Below, piece by piece: positions 41,179-50,989 of a stretch of DNA of 64,000 bases. This stretch comes from S012-113 sp965368405 (GTDB taxonomy: Bacteria > Bacteroidota > Bacteroidia > Cytophagales > Cyclobacteriaceae): assembly GCA_965368405.1 (NCBI GenBank), contig CBDUMS010000002.1, positions 1 through 64,000 on the forward strand, written 5' to 3'. Under the pieces are notes generated by a model. That model did no database searches and was not told the origin of the DNA. It was given only the letters and a program-made list of their open reading frames with translations. The translations under genes and the position numbers were made by a program. Numbering within the stretch: position 1 is the first letter of the stretch; every line of letters begins with the position of its first letter.

Positions 41179-44100
41179 ATGAAGTTAATATTTTCAATGA
41201 CCCTAACGGGTACTCTTCTACTAATATTTGGAATTTCAATTGGTGTTGCAACATTTATTGAGAATGATTTTGGTACTGCTTCGGCCCAGGCAGTAGTTTT
41301 TAAAGCGTTATGGTTCGAGCTATTGCTAACGGCAATGGTGATTAATATGATCGGAGTCATCTTTAAACAGAGGCTTTATCGTAAAGAAAAATGGGGGAGT
41401 CTTCTTTTTCATGTTTCGTTTATAATAATTCTACTGGGCGCTGCAATTACTCGTTTTACCGGAAAAGAAGGCTTAATGCATATTCGTGAAGGTGAAACAG
41501 CAACGAGCTTTCTAACAGACGAGACGTATATTTCGGGAGTAGTGCTCGCTGGTAATGAAAAGGTAGAGTTTAGCGATAAGGTCTTATTTGTTCCAATCAA
41601 AAAAGCACGCTACAGCGAAAGTATTAGTGTAGGAGGAGAAGATCTTGAGATCAAACTTCAACAGCATATTGCTGGAGCACAGGAAATTGTAGAAACTAAC
41701 CAAACGGAAGGAAAGCCAATTATTACTGTTGTAACCACTGGAAGTAGTGGTGGTCGTCGAAATATCTATCTGCATCAGGGTCAGGTTGTAAATCTTGGTA
41801 ACCTAGTACTTGGGTTCGATGCTACGGAACAAGTTTCAGTGAATATTAAGCTCACCGATAAAGGCTTAAAATTGTCAACGCAAGTGCCTATTCAAACATT
41901 TAGTATGGATACTCAGGCACGAGGTATGATTGAACCCGATAGTGTATCTAGTGCGCCATTCAGGCATCTCTTAACGATAGGCAATACGAATGTTGTACTT
42001 AGTGCATTTAATCCCTTAGGACAGGTTATGCTGGTGCCTACACAGGCTGGGTATCGAGGACAGGGAGTTGACGCATTAGTTTTTGAATTAAAATCGGGCG
42101 ATAGTGTAGAAGAAGTTGTTGTAAGAGGTGCTAAAGGTATGTTGGAAGCACCTAAGTTCGCAAATGTTGGAAATTTAAACGTGATGCTTTCATATGGTTC
42201 CAAAGAGGTTCAGGTACCATTCTCGGTGAAGTTACGCGATTTTCAATTAGATCGTTATCCAGGGTCGGACAGTCCATCATCTTATGCCAGTGAAGTTACC
42301 GTTAAGGATGGAGATACGGAATTTCCATTTCGAATCTACATGAATAATATCCTTTCACATCGTGGATACAGACTCTACCAATCTAGTTATGATAAAGATG
42401 AATTGGGCACTATTCTTTCTATCAATAAAGACAAACCAGGTACCATTGTTACCTACATAGGGTATTTTTTACTGTCTGTGGGCCTTTTATTTATTCTCTT
42501 TAATAAGAATAGCCGTTTTACATTATTATCGAAAAAGATTGACAAGGTACACGCCAGACGCGCGGCATTAGCCATTACTATGTTCTTATTTATGGCTTCA
42601 AATTCTGCAACAGCACAGCATGATCACTTTGAGCCAACAGCCGCTCAGGCCGATAGCTTATCTCGCCTGATCTATCAAACCAATGATGGACGTATGGCTC
42701 CGCTACATTCTTTGGCAAGCGATTTGGTCAGAAAAGTGCATCAAAAAGTATCCTATAAAGATTATACTGCTAGTCAGGTATTGATGGGTATGATGGCATC
42801 GCCGTATAAGTGGCAAGAAGAACCTATTATTCAAGTTAAAAATGATGAAATAAAAGATCTACTGGGGATAAGTGGTAATTATGCCAGTTATAACGACTTT
42901 TTTAATAATAATGGCTACAAACTTCGAACGGTAATTAGTGCCGCCTACGAAAAGAAACCGGCGCAGCGATCTCAGTTTGATAAAGACCTGATGAAAGTCG
43001 ATGAGCGAATTAATATTTCATACTTAATTTATCGTGGAGACCTTCTCAAAATCTATCCAATTCCAAACGACGAAAACAACCAATGGATCTCCGGAAATGA
43101 TGAGCATGTTCATGGGCTAAGTAGTGATGATTCTGTATTCGTACGAAATTCTTTTAGGCAGTATCTGCTTAGCGCAATCGAAGGAAAAGGGCAACAGGCA
43201 AATTTTATCCTTAGTGGTATAATGAAGTATCAGGAGAAATTTGGAGCAGAGGTAATGCCTTCACCATCCCGAGTCGAATTAGAAATCAAGTTCAACGAGC
43301 TAAATCTGTTTGAGCGCTTGTATCCATATTTTATGCTCACCGGCTTTTTACTATTAATCCTAAACTTTGTTAAAATTTTCCGAGTTAAAGCTCGATTAAA
43401 GTACGGTATTCTGACTGCAAAAAGCTTAATCATTCTTGGCTTTGTTATTCATTTAGGTGGTTTGGCATTGCGCTGGTATATTTCTGGTCACGAACCATGG
43501 AGTAATGGCTATGAATCCATGATTTATATTGCATGGGCTAGCTTACTTGCAGGTCTTATATTCAGCAGAAAATCTGAGATGACACTTGCTGTAACAGCGA
43601 TTTTATCAGGTATTATTCTATTTGTTGCTCACTTGAGTTGGATGGATCCTGAAATTACTAATCTGGTACCCGTACTTAAGTCATATTGGTTAACGATACA
43701 TGTGGCCACAATTGTTGCTAGTTATGGATTTATGGGCTTGGGTGCGCTCTTAGCATTTGTTAACCTCATTACCTTTATTCTAAAGCGAAAGAGTAATGAA
43801 AAGCGCTTAAACTTGTCGATTCGTGAGCTCACCTATGTTATCGAAATGACCTTGACCTTCGGTCTGATTCTACTTACAATTGGCAATTTTCTAGGTGGTA
43901 TCTGGGCAAATGAGTCTTGGGGTCGATACTGGGGTTGGGATCCAAAAGAAACCTGGGCATTAGCCTCTATTATTTTCTATGCCTTTGTGTTACATATGCG
44001 CTTTATTCCTGGCCTGAAGAGTGTATATGCTTTCAATCTGGCTTCATTAGTAGTCTTTGCATCGATTCTAATGACCTATTTCGGCGTGAATTATTACTTG

Positions 44101-44256
44101 TCTGGATTACATTCCTATGCTGCAGGTGATCCTGTTCCGATTCCAACCTTTGTTTATTATTTAGTTGCAATCGTTGCCCTTATTGGTTTTGCAGCCTACT
44201 ATAATAACAAGAGGCTGAAGACCGTAGAATTGCGTGGTGAGACAGACGAAGACTAG
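41179..44256 (+). CDS. ccsBA: Fused cytochrome c maturation protein CcsBA (ResB-ResC fusion)
   Basis: This 1025-residue fusion has a ResB/CcsB part in the first half: membrane helices near the N-terminus, a large periplasmic region, and YQSSYDKDELGTILSINKDKPG before a helix near 430-448. The CcsA/ResC part makes up the last 350 residues with several helices and the heme-handling WWD motif (WGRYWGWDPKETWALAS). Conserved His such as in VIHLGGLALRWYISGHEPWSN and LTIHVATIVASYG flank the heme sites. It exports heme and ligates it to CXXCH of c-type cytochromes (System II) in the periplasm. Both parts sit in one chain, as in Bacteroidota and some epsilonproteobacteria. The stop shares CTAG with the converging lipid kinase gene. 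Confidence 0.93.
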   Translation: MKLIFSMTLTGTLLLIFGISIGVATFIENDFGTASAQAVVFKALWFELLLTAMVINMIGVIFKQRLYRKEKWGSLLFHVSFIIILLGAAITRFTGKEGLMHIREGETATSFLTDETYISGVVLAGNEKVEFSDKVLFVPIKKARYSESISVGGEDLEIKLQQHIAGAQEIVETNQTEGKPIITVVTTGSSGGRRNIYLHQGQVVNLGNLVLGFDATEQVSVNIKLTDKGLKLSTQVPIQTFSMDTQARGMIEPDSVSSAPFRHLLTIGNTNVVLSAFNPLGQVMLVPTQAGYRGQGVDALVFELKSGDSVEEVVVRGAKGMLEAPKFANVGNLNVMLSYGSKEVQVPFSVKLRDFQLDRYPGSDSPSSYASEVTVKDGDTEFPFRIYMNNILSHRGYRLYQSSYDKDELGTILSINKDKPGTIVTYIGYFLLSVGLLFILFNKNSRFTLLSKKIDKVHARRAALAITMFLFMASNSATAQHDHFEPTAAQADSLSRLIYQTNDGRMAPLHSLASDLVRKVHQKVSYKDYTASQVLMGMMASPYKWQEEPIIQVKNDEIKDLLGISGNYASYNDFFNNNGYKLRTVISAAYEKKPAQRSQFDKDLMKVDERINISYLIYRGDLLKIYPIPNDENNQWISGNDEHVHGLSSDDSVFVRNSFRQYLLSAIEGKGQQANFILSGIMKYQEKFGAEVMPSPSRVELEIKFNELNLFERLYPYFMLTGFLLLILNFVKIFRVKARLKYGILTAKSLIILGFVIHLGGLALRWYISGHEPWSNGYESMIYIAWASLLAGLIFSRKSEMTLAVTAILSGIILFVAHLSWMDPEITNLVPVLKSYWLTIHVATIVASYGFMGLGALLAFVNLITFILKRKSNEKRLNLSIRELTYVIEMTLTFGLILLTIGNFLGGIWANESWGRYWGWDPKETWALASIIFYAFVLHMRFIPGLKSVYAFNLASLVVFASILMTYFGVNYYLSGLHSYAAGDPVPIPTFVYYLVAIVALIGFAAYYNNKRLKTVELRGETDED

Positions 44257-45116
44257 TATATAACGTTTAGGCTGTTAGGATTCAGTTTTACCTTTAAAGG
44301 ATAAGTGTTTTTTGCAGTGATTTCTCCATCACACTGTAGTGCTATGTCCTTTTCAGGCATAAGTTCAACGTCCTTGAGTTGCAATTTACGGTAATACTTC
44401 GATTCTTTAAGGGTACCCTTATATCCTGCCATGATGAGTTGGGGCAGTTTGTGCAGGGGTGGCTTCTTCACAATTATTATATTGAAAAGGCCATCGTTAC
44501 AAGATGCTGATGGATCGATAATGAAGCGATTACCAAATTCTGAACCATTGGTAAAGAGTATCATAAAAGCTTTGCCATCTACGGTTTTCGATTTCGAAGA
44601 TATTGAGAAACTGAATTCTTGAAATCCCATCACCTCTTTTAGAATCAATTTAGCATAAGCAAATGCTCCTCTGTTTTTCGATTGATTAAACAGGTTGGCA
44701 ATATGTCCGTCGAAACCAAAACCACCAATATTTACGACCAAGCTTTCATTAATCGATAGGGTATCGATCTTCTTAGGCTCATTTTCTAAATTTACGATAG
44801 CCGCATTGGTATTTATAGGGATTCCTAGATGACGAGCCAGGCCATTACCCGACCCTAAGGGAATTATGCCAAGGGCGTTTTGGGTCTCAATTAGTTCGCT
44901 TGCAACCTCGTTAATGGTGCCGTCGCCACCTGCAGCAACAATAGTATCGAATTGTTGTTTGAGCTCATGACTGAGTTCTTTTGCATGACCTTGGCGCTTA
45001 GTAAAGTAAAGAGGTACGCCAGAGTTTTTCGCAAACTCTGATAGCGTCTTTATCCCATTTCTACTAGATTTTGTTCCAGCCTTCGGGTTTACAATAATTG
45101 CCGTGGTATGTAGCAT
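44253..45116 (-). CDS. Diacylglycerol/lipid kinase family protein (YegS/BmrU-like)
   Basis: This 287-residue protein has the DAGK catalytic fold. IIVNPKAGTKSSRNGIKTL is at the N-terminus, and the nucleotide loop GGDGTINEVASELI is near 63-76. LGIIPLGSGNGLARHLGIP follows near 82-100, and the C-terminal beta domain carries QCDGE. These kinases phosphorylate diacylglycerol, sphingoid or related lipids with ATP at the cytosolic face of the membrane. The exact lipid is unknown. It lies 21 bases after topA on the same strand. It overlaps ccsBA tail-to-tail by four bases. Confidence 0.9.
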   Translation of the reverse strand: MLHTTAIIVNPKAGTKSSRNGIKTLSEFAKNSGVPLYFTKRQGHAKELSHELKQQFDTIVAAGGDGTINEVASELIETQNALGIIPLGSGNGLARHLGIPINTNAAIVNLENEPKKIDTLSINESLVVNIGGFGFDGHIANLFNQSKNRGAFAYAKLILKEVMGFQEFSFSISSKSKTVDGKAFMILFTNGSEFGNRFIIDPSASCNDGLFNIIIVKKPPLHKLPQLIMAGYKGTLKESKYYRKLQLKDVELMPEKDIALQCDGEITAKNTYPLKVKLNPNSLNVIY

Positions 45117-45137
45117 ACCCCGCTAAACTACGATCAT

Positions 45138-47438
45138 TTACTTTCTACCTCTCCGCTTTTTATCAGGAGTTTTTTCTGCCAGATCAAGACATTCTTCCAG
45201 GGTAAGAGATTTTGGATCCTTGTCTTTTGGGATTTTAACATTCTTTTTCCCTGCCTTAATATAAGGACCATAACGTCCATTCAGCACTTGAATATCGGGG
45301 TTCTCATCGAATGATTTAATAAAGCGCTCTGCATCGGCCTTGCGTTTAGCCTCAATAAGTTCTATCGCCCTGGCGTTATCCACGGTATAGGGGTCATCCT
45401 CCTTGGTTAGCGAGGTAAATTTATTGTCATGCCTGATGTAGGGGCCGAACCTTCCAATCGCTACGGTAATATCTTTTTCTTCGAAAGTCCCTACTGTACG
45501 TGGTAGTTTAAATAGCTCTAAGGCATCTTCTAAAGATATGTTTTCCAGTAGTTGGTCTCGTCGTAAGCTCGCATATTTCGGTTTTTCGGCATTTTCATCT
45601 TCCGAAGGCTCACCAATCTGAACGATTGGACCGAACCGACCCAACCTAGCAAATACCTTTTTACCGGTTTTGGGATCAACGCCTAGTTCTCTGCCTTGAG
45701 GCCTCTCCACATCCGCTGTTTTCTCAACCTTTTCATGGAAGGGATGATAGAAATTATCAATCATCTTTTCCCAATCGTTTTGGCCAGTGGCAATTTTATC
45801 AAACTCCTCCTCAACATTGGCTGTAAAAGAGTAATCGATTATATCGCCGAAATGTTCAACCAGGAAGTCATTAACAATCATTCCGATATCCGTCGGGAAT
45901 AATTTGTTTTTCTCCACACCAGAGTTTTCAGTCTCCGTTGAAGAATTTAAGCCACTCTCATTCAACACAATTTGTTGGAATGCTCTAGGCTTACCTTCTC
46001 TCGATTCCTTTACGACATAATTTCTTTTAACAATTGTAGATATGGTTGGTGCATAGGTAGAGGGTCTACCAATACCCAGTTCTTCGAGTTTTTTAACCAG
46101 ACTAGCTTCCGTATATCGTGCTGCATGTCGTGAGAAGGTTTCACGCGCGGTCATATCTTGAAAAACGAGCGGCTGTCCGATCCTTAATGGCGGTAACATA
46201 TTGCCGTTACCATTGCCATTCTCGTCATCAGTTCCTTCGATGTAAACTTTCAGGAAGCCTTCGAATTTAACGACCTCGCCAGTGCTTATTAGTGTTTCAT
46301 TCACTGTAGAAATACTTACGGTTGCTGTTGTCTTTTCGAGCTGAGCATCTGCCATCTGCGAGGCAATCGCTCTTTTCCAGATTAATTCATATAACCGAGT
46401 TGTTTGAACATCGAGCCCGGCACTATGCTTGGTGAAGTCTGTTGGCCGAATTGCTTCGTGTGCTTCCTGGGCCGTAGAAGATTTGGTTTTGTATTTTCTT
46501 ACGTTTATAAAATCCTCTCCGTAGGCATTATTTATCTCACGCGTTGCTCCGGAAATCGCCTCCGAAGATAAGTTTACGGAATCGGTACGCATATAGGTGA
46601 TCAAACCTTTTTCATACAGTTGCTGCGCTAAACGCATGGTTTGTGCTACCGAGTTCCCCAATTTACGCGATGCCTCTTGTTGGAGTGTAGAAGTTGTAAA
46701 TGGGGCCGCAGGACTTTTCTTAGCGGGTTTGCTTTCGAGATTACTTATCTCAAATGTAGCGCCTTGACATTGCTTCAGGAAGTTCTCAGCTTCATCGAAA
46801 CTTGCAAATTTCTTTGGAAGCTCTGCCTTAAGCTGCTCGCCAGTCTCTAAAGTAAAATGAGCGACCACGCGGTAGGATGATTGAACTTTGAAGTTTTCTA
46901 TCTCGCGTTCACGCTCAACAACTAATCGAACAGCAACAGATTGTACCCTGCCTGCCGATAGACCCGTTTTAATTTTTCGCCACAGGATAGGAGAAAGTTC
47001 AAAACCAACAAGCCTATCAAGAACTCTTCTGGCTTGTTGTGCATTAACTAACTCCATGTCAATCTTCCTTGGGTTGTCAAGGGCATTAACAACAGCGTTC
47101 TTGGTAATCTCTCGAAAAACAATTCGCTTGGTATCTTCCTCTTTTAACTTCAAGGCTTCCGATAGATGCCAGGCGATGGCTTCACCTTCACGGTCATCAT
47201 CACTGGCGAGATATATAGTATCTGCGGATTTAGCTAATTTCTTTAAGTTTTTTACAACGTCTTTCTTGTCTTTACTTACCTCGTAATGAGGCTGAAAGCC
47301 GTTTTCTTTATCTATTGCCTTATCACCTTTTGACAAATCGCGGACGTGCCCGTAACTTGATGCAACAGTAAATTCCTTCCCTAAATATCCCTCTATCGTA
47401 CCAGCCTTGGCGGGTGACTCAACAATAACTAACTTCAT
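45138..47438 (-). CDS. topA: DNA topoisomerase I (type IA)
   Basis: This 766-residue protein begins with a Toprim domain (VIVESPAKAGTIEGYLG; ASDDDREGEAIAWHL with the metal-binding acids, about 79-93). It has the catalytic Tyr282 in GLITYMRTDSVNLS and the LDRLVGFELSPILWRKIK segment. Three topoisomerase C-terminal repeats (near 595-625, 665-680 and 715-735, the GRFGP/GRYGPYIK type) end the chain, and no Cys zinc ribbons are present. It relaxes negative supercoils. Length and lack of zinc fingers are normal for Bacteroidota. The start ATG at 47438 is followed by a conserved N-terminus, so it is secure. Confidence 0.96.
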   Translation of the reverse strand: MKLVIVESPAKAGTIEGYLGKEFTVASSYGHVRDLSKGDKAIDKENGFQPHYEVSKDKKDVVKNLKKLAKSADTIYLASDDDREGEAIAWHLSEALKLKEEDTKRIVFREITKNAVVNALDNPRKIDMELVNAQQARRVLDRLVGFELSPILWRKIKTGLSAGRVQSVAVRLVVEREREIENFKVQSSYRVVAHFTLETGEQLKAELPKKFASFDEAENFLKQCQGATFEISNLESKPAKKSPAAPFTTSTLQQEASRKLGNSVAQTMRLAQQLYEKGLITYMRTDSVNLSSEAISGATREINNAYGEDFINVRKYKTKSSTAQEAHEAIRPTDFTKHSAGLDVQTTRLYELIWKRAIASQMADAQLEKTTATVSISTVNETLISTGEVVKFEGFLKVYIEGTDDENGNGNGNMLPPLRIGQPLVFQDMTARETFSRHAARYTEASLVKKLEELGIGRPSTYAPTISTIVKRNYVVKESREGKPRAFQQIVLNESGLNSSTETENSGVEKNKLFPTDIGMIVNDFLVEHFGDIIDYSFTANVEEEFDKIATGQNDWEKMIDNFYHPFHEKVEKTADVERPQGRELGVDPKTGKKVFARLGRFGPIVQIGEPSEDENAEKPKYASLRRDQLLENISLEDALELFKLPRTVGTFEEKDITVAIGRFGPYIRHDNKFTSLTKEDDPYTVDNARAIELIEAKRKADAERFIKSFDENPDIQVLNGRYGPYIKAGKKNVKIPKDKDPKSLTLEECLDLAEKTPDKKRRGRK

Positions 47439-47558
47439 AAATAATACTGCAGTGTTGTAACTCTCCTGATTTTAGAAGTGCCAAATATCTATAAATTTTC
47501 ATTAAAAACGCGAGACATGGATTTGTATGCCCAACGATTTCTTATATTTATACTGTAC

Positions 47559-47577
47559 CTATTACTCTTAGTAATAG
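47559..47577. repeat. Short inverted repeat before the SixA-like gene
   Basis: CTATTACT-CTT-AGTAATAG: eight-base arms, three-base loop, ending 14 bases before the ATG at 47592. It could be an operator or an mRNA hairpin that affects initiation. Evidence is limited to the symmetry. Confidence 0.35.
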
Positions 47578-47591
47578 AATAAGCGAAAAAA

Positions 47592-48101
47592 ATGACTAAA
47601 AAACTTTATTTAGTTCGCCATGCTAAAACGCAACAAGAATCGGTTGACGGGCGTGATTTCACAAGGGAATTAGCAGATCGAGGTTTTCGCGATGCAAGTT
47701 TGGTCGGTTCCTACTGCCTCGAAAAAGGTTGTGAGATTGATATGATGATCAGTAGTCCGGCTGCACGGGCGATTGCTACAGCAGAACTCCTAGCAGAACA
47801 GTTGAGCTTTCCAGTGGAAAAAATTCACACCAACGAAGAGTTATATATGGCATCGGTTCGAACTTTTTTGCAAGTTGTGAATCAACTTAAGGAAGATTGG
47901 GATAGTGTTATGATTACCAGCCATAACCCTGCGGTTTCATTTTTAGCCGAGTACTTATCGAATGCGGAAATTGGCGATATGCCGACCAGCGCCATTGCTG
48001 AAATAAACTTTGATGGTATGAATTGGTCTGAGGTGTCGCAGAATACCGGAACGCTTGGACTTTTTATATCACCAAGAATGATAAAAGACGGAACGGATTA
48101 G
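47592..48101 (+). CDS. SixA-like histidine phosphatase
   Basis: This 169-residue protein has the RHG motif of the phosphoglycerate-mutase-like superfamily at the N-terminus (LYLVRHAKTQ; phospho-acceptor His10, Arg9). A second active-site His is in MITSHNPAVSFLAEYL. Its length and the SSPAARAIATAELLAEQL segment fit the SixA group, which in E. coli dephosphorylates a phosphotransfer domain; in Bacteroidota the target is unknown. It is cytosolic and diverges from topA. It may instead act on a small metabolite. Confidence 0.88.
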   Translation: MTKKLYLVRHAKTQQESVDGRDFTRELADRGFRDASLVGSYCLEKGCEIDMMISSPAARAIATAELLAEQLSFPVEKIHTNEELYMASVRTFLQVVNQLKEDWDSVMITSHNPAVSFLAEYLSNAEIGDMPTSAIAEINFDGMNWSEVSQNTGTLGLFISPRMIKDGTD

Positions 48102-48169
48102 TCGCTTCAATCTCCCCAATTCTTTCTTCTACTTTCTATAACCGGTATGGTTGCCCCCTATAATTCATT

Positions 48170-48177
48170 TATATTTG
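48170..48177 (+). promoter_or_regulatory. Candidate -7 promoter element for the AGCS symporter gene
   Basis: TATATTTG matches TAnnTTTG. It is 24 bases before the GTG start at 48202 and supports that start. Confidence 0.4.
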
Positions 48178-48201
48178 AATTTTTGAAAATCGAAATCAGA
48201 C

Positions 48202-49608
48202 GTGGATATAGGTAAATTTTTAGAGTCGTTATTAATTGCTTTTGGTAGCGCCATGTGGGGTACCCCCTTAGTTGTGTTGCTCCTTGGCGGTGGTGTTTTT
48301 TTCTTTTTCTTCTCAAAGTTTGTTCAGTTTAAACACTTTGGACATGCAATTAATGTATTGCGAGGGAAATATGATAATCCAGATGAAAAGGGCGAGATAA
48401 CACATTATCAAGCCCTGTCTACCCATTTGGCGGCGACCGTTGGCATGGGAAATATAAGTGGTGTTGCTGTGGCCATTCTTATGGGAGGCCCTGGAGCAAT
48501 ATTCTGGATGTGGGTTAGTGCATTCTTCGGTATGGCGACCAAATATTTTACCAGTAGTCTCGCCATTATGTATCGCGGTAAAGATTCCTTAGGAGAATTG
48601 CAAGGTGGACCCATGTATGTTATCCGAGAAGGTCTTAGCAAGGGATGGCATTGGCTGGCAATATTATTTAGTGTAGCCGGTATGATCGGTGTATTACCCA
48701 TTTTCCAAGCAAACCAGCTTACGCAGGTCATACACGATGTAGCGCTGCAACCACTGGGTATTGGCGACGGATATTTTACCACGGCTTGGTTCTCTTTAAG
48801 AACGTCGGATGCTATAACAGGACTTATTCTAACCCTTATCGTTGGAGCCGTAATTTTTGGTGGAATAAAGCGAATAGGAGTTGTTGCAGGTAACTTGGTG
48901 CCAGTGATGGTTGTTGTATATTTTGTTACAGTCGTGATTATTTTATTAATGAATGCTAGTGCTGTGCCCGGTATGTTTGCGTTAATATTAACGGATGCAT
49001 TTACGGGTAATGCGGTATTAGGTGGAGCTGTTGGTTCCGTAATTTTGATTGGCGCCCAAAGGGCCGCATTCTCAAACGAAGCAGGAATTGGTACCGCGCC
49101 AATGGCTCATGGAGCTGCAAAAACAGATGAACCCATCCGCGAAGGATTAGTTGCCATGCTTGGTCCGGCCATCGATACGCTACTTGTCTGTACGCTTACA
49201 GCATTAACAATTCTTATTACTGACACCTGGCACACTTCTTCTAGAGAAGGTGTCTCCGTTACATTGCACGCTTTTGATTCGGCTCTCCCTTACGGTGGCT
49301 ATATCCTTGCTATATGTGCATTTATCTTCGCCATTACATCGCTGTTCTCATTGTCTTATTACGGTGAGAAATGTTATGCCTACTTATTTGGTGCTGAGCG
49401 CAAAAAACAATATTTGGTCATTTATATTGCCAGTATTATTATTGGCTCTGTGGCCTCACTTAAGGCAATTATTAGCTTGATTGATGGAATGTATGCCACA
49501 ATGGCAATTCCTACGGTGATTTCTGCTATAATGTTATCGCCGATGGTGATGAAGGAGACTAAACGCTACTTCAAAAAAATGAAAGAAAGTAAGAAAGGAG
49601 TCGCTTAA
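48202..49608 (+). CDS. Sodium:alanine/glycine symporter family protein (AGCS)
   Basis: This 468-residue protein has a GTG start and about 11 membrane helices, with family motifs including LSTHLAATVGMGNISGVAVAI, GGPGAIFWMWVSAFFGMATK, GELQGGPMYVI and SNEAGIGTAPMAHGAAKTDEP. It takes up alanine or glycine with Na+ across the inner membrane. The dense glycine motifs around residues 80-130 and 285-310 are the substrate and sodium sites known in the family. It has its own -7 motif upstream and converges on the DUF2461 gene, the two stops sharing TTAA. The exact amino acid is not certain. Confidence 0.93.
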   Translation: MDIGKFLESLLIAFGSAMWGTPLVVLLLGGGVFFFFFSKFVQFKHFGHAINVLRGKYDNPDEKGEITHYQALSTHLAATVGMGNISGVAVAILMGGPGAIFWMWVSAFFGMATKYFTSSLAIMYRGKDSLGELQGGPMYVIREGLSKGWHWLAILFSVAGMIGVLPIFQANQLTQVIHDVALQPLGIGDGYFTTAWFSLRTSDAITGLILTLIVGAVIFGGIKRIGVVAGNLVPVMVVVYFVTVVIILLMNASAVPGMFALILTDAFTGNAVLGGAVGSVILIGAQRAAFSNEAGIGTAPMAHGAAKTDEPIREGLVAMLGPAIDTLLVCTLTALTILITDTWHTSSREGVSVTLHAFDSALPYGGYILAICAFIFAITSLFSLSYYGEKCYAYLFGAERKKQYLVIYIASIIIGSVASLKAIISLIDGMYATMAIPTVISAIMLSPMVMKETKRYFKKMKESKKGVA

Positions 49609-50270
49609 AACAATCCTTCGTACAAGAATTCACTAACAGGTTGGGCAACTAAAAAAGTGTCGACAATTTCTTTAATCAGATTATCCGACAACGCTAGGTC
49701 TGAGCCAAAGCTGGTATAAAAATAAAACTGTTTATTATAGAGTAAAGGTTGACTTTCGGCATCCTCTTCAAACTCTTTTGGTATGCGTTTGTTCTTTTCA
49801 CCTTTTATTTCGCCAAAGGTATTCTGGAATTTTTTATTGGTAATTAGGGCATTAAATTCCTCTAGGTGGTGCGTTATATGCGAGCGAACATTTTTTAATT
49901 GTTTCGTATCTAGCATATATAAACCACTATATAGCCTCACTTCCTTCGCCGATATTTCCAGGTAAATTCCAGGGATAGTTTTCTCTTTTCTTCCTCCTGG
50001 GCCTATTAAAGCAGAGATTCGTGTTTTGTAAGGTGACTTGTCTTTACTAAAACGCACATCACGATAAATTCGAAAGATAGCGTCTTTTGGCGTTATAGGT
50101 AAGCTTTCAAAATACGGCTTCATAGCTTCGATCAGATCGCCAATAAAAATCTCGAAGGGTTCTTTAATATCCGACAGATACCTTGGTTTGTTCTCATTAA
50201 ACCAATCTCGGTTATTATTATTTTCTAACTCCTGCAGAAATTTTAAGCTCTTTTTCGTAAAATAAGCCAT
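49605..50270 (-). CDS. DUF2461 domain protein
   Basis: This 221-residue soluble protein of the DUF2461/TIGR02453 family has the motifs FLQELENNNNRDWFNENK (12-29), IFRIYRDVRFSKDKSPYKT and GIYLEISAKEVRLYSGLYM. No enzymatic role is established for the family. It follows the TlpA-like gene after three bases, so the two are cotranscribed, and it overlaps the converging symporter gene by four bases. No signal peptide or membrane segment is seen. Confidence 0.9.
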   Translation of the reverse strand: MAYFTKKSLKFLQELENNNNRDWFNENKPRYLSDIKEPFEIFIGDLIEAMKPYFESLPITPKDAIFRIYRDVRFSKDKSPYKTRISALIGPGGRKEKTIPGIYLEISAKEVRLYSGLYMLDTKQLKNVRSHITHHLEEFNALITNKKFQNTFGEIKGEKNKRIPKEFEEDAESQPLLYNKQFYFYTSFGSDLALSDNLIKEIVDTFLVAQPVSEFLYEGLF

Positions 50271-50273
50271 TAC

Positions 50274-50864
50274 TTACTCTGTTAAATTGGCGATAAAAGA
50301 CACGAAACTTTTCGAGTCATAATTTGCCATACCAACCTTCTTATAGGCGATAAAGCCGTCTTTGTCAAGTACAAATGTGGTTGGTATTCCCTTGGACTCG
50401 TATACTTTTGGAATTAATGAAGCATCTGGGAAATAAATGGGAAATGTGTATTCTTTTTTCTTGATAAACTTAAGTGCCTTGGCGTCCTTATTCTCTACAT
50501 TAATGACAGCGAACACTACCTGAGGGTTATCCTTATAACGGTCGTATAGGCTTTGAATACTGGGCATTTCGGCTATACAAGGAGCACACCAGGTGGCCCA
50601 GAAATTAATAAAAACTACTTTTCCTTTAAGATCTTCGAAATTTAAGGTATTCCCGACGCCATCGTGTAAGGTGAAGTCGTATGCCGCTTCTTCTTTTTCG
50701 GATTGATTTAGATCGACACTAGGATTGGCAATACCGGTGGCTAAAACTATCCTTTGGGCGAATGCTGCAACATTGGTATGAAGTCCTGTAAAATAGAGTG
50801 TCAGTAATACGGTTGCAAAGATTACCCAGTCTCTAATTTCTTTTTTAAGTTTTTTCGACGCCAT
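50274..50864 (-). CDS. TlpA-like membrane-anchored thioredoxin
   Basis: The start is set at ATG 50864 (MASKKLKKEIRDWVIFATVL), 196 residues; an upstream in-frame start at 50894 adds ten poorly conserved residues. One N-terminal helix (WVIFATVLLTLYFTGLHTN) anchors a periplasmic TlpA/ResA-type thioredoxin domain with active site WCAPC in FWATWCAPCIAEM and the cis-Pro region GIPTTFVLDKDG. It reduces disulfides in the periplasm. In organisms with CcsBA such proteins often keep apocytochrome Cys residues reduced, and ccsBA is only about 6 kb away in this window, but the link is inference. Confidence 0.9.
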   Translation of the reverse strand: MASKKLKKEIRDWVIFATVLLTLYFTGLHTNVAAFAQRIVLATGIANPSVDLNQSEKEEAAYDFTLHDGVGNTLNFEDLKGKVVFINFWATWCAPCIAEMPSIQSLYDRYKDNPQVVFAVINVENKDAKALKFIKKKEYTFPIYFPDASLIPKVYESKGIPTTFVLDKDGFIAYKKVGMANYDSKSFVSFIANLTE

Positions 50865-50989
50865 TGGCACTTTTCTTGTACATAAAGTTAACAATTTACG
50901 AGAAGATTAGTTCCTAATGATGCAATAGAGCTTGTGAAAAAACGATTACACCTTGTTTTGTTGCTTTACTTTATTAAAATTTGCTCAGA

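Noticed and set aside
46888..47286. A 132-residue frame antisense to topA
   Set aside because: Antisense shadow of the conserved Toprim region; no start context or homology.
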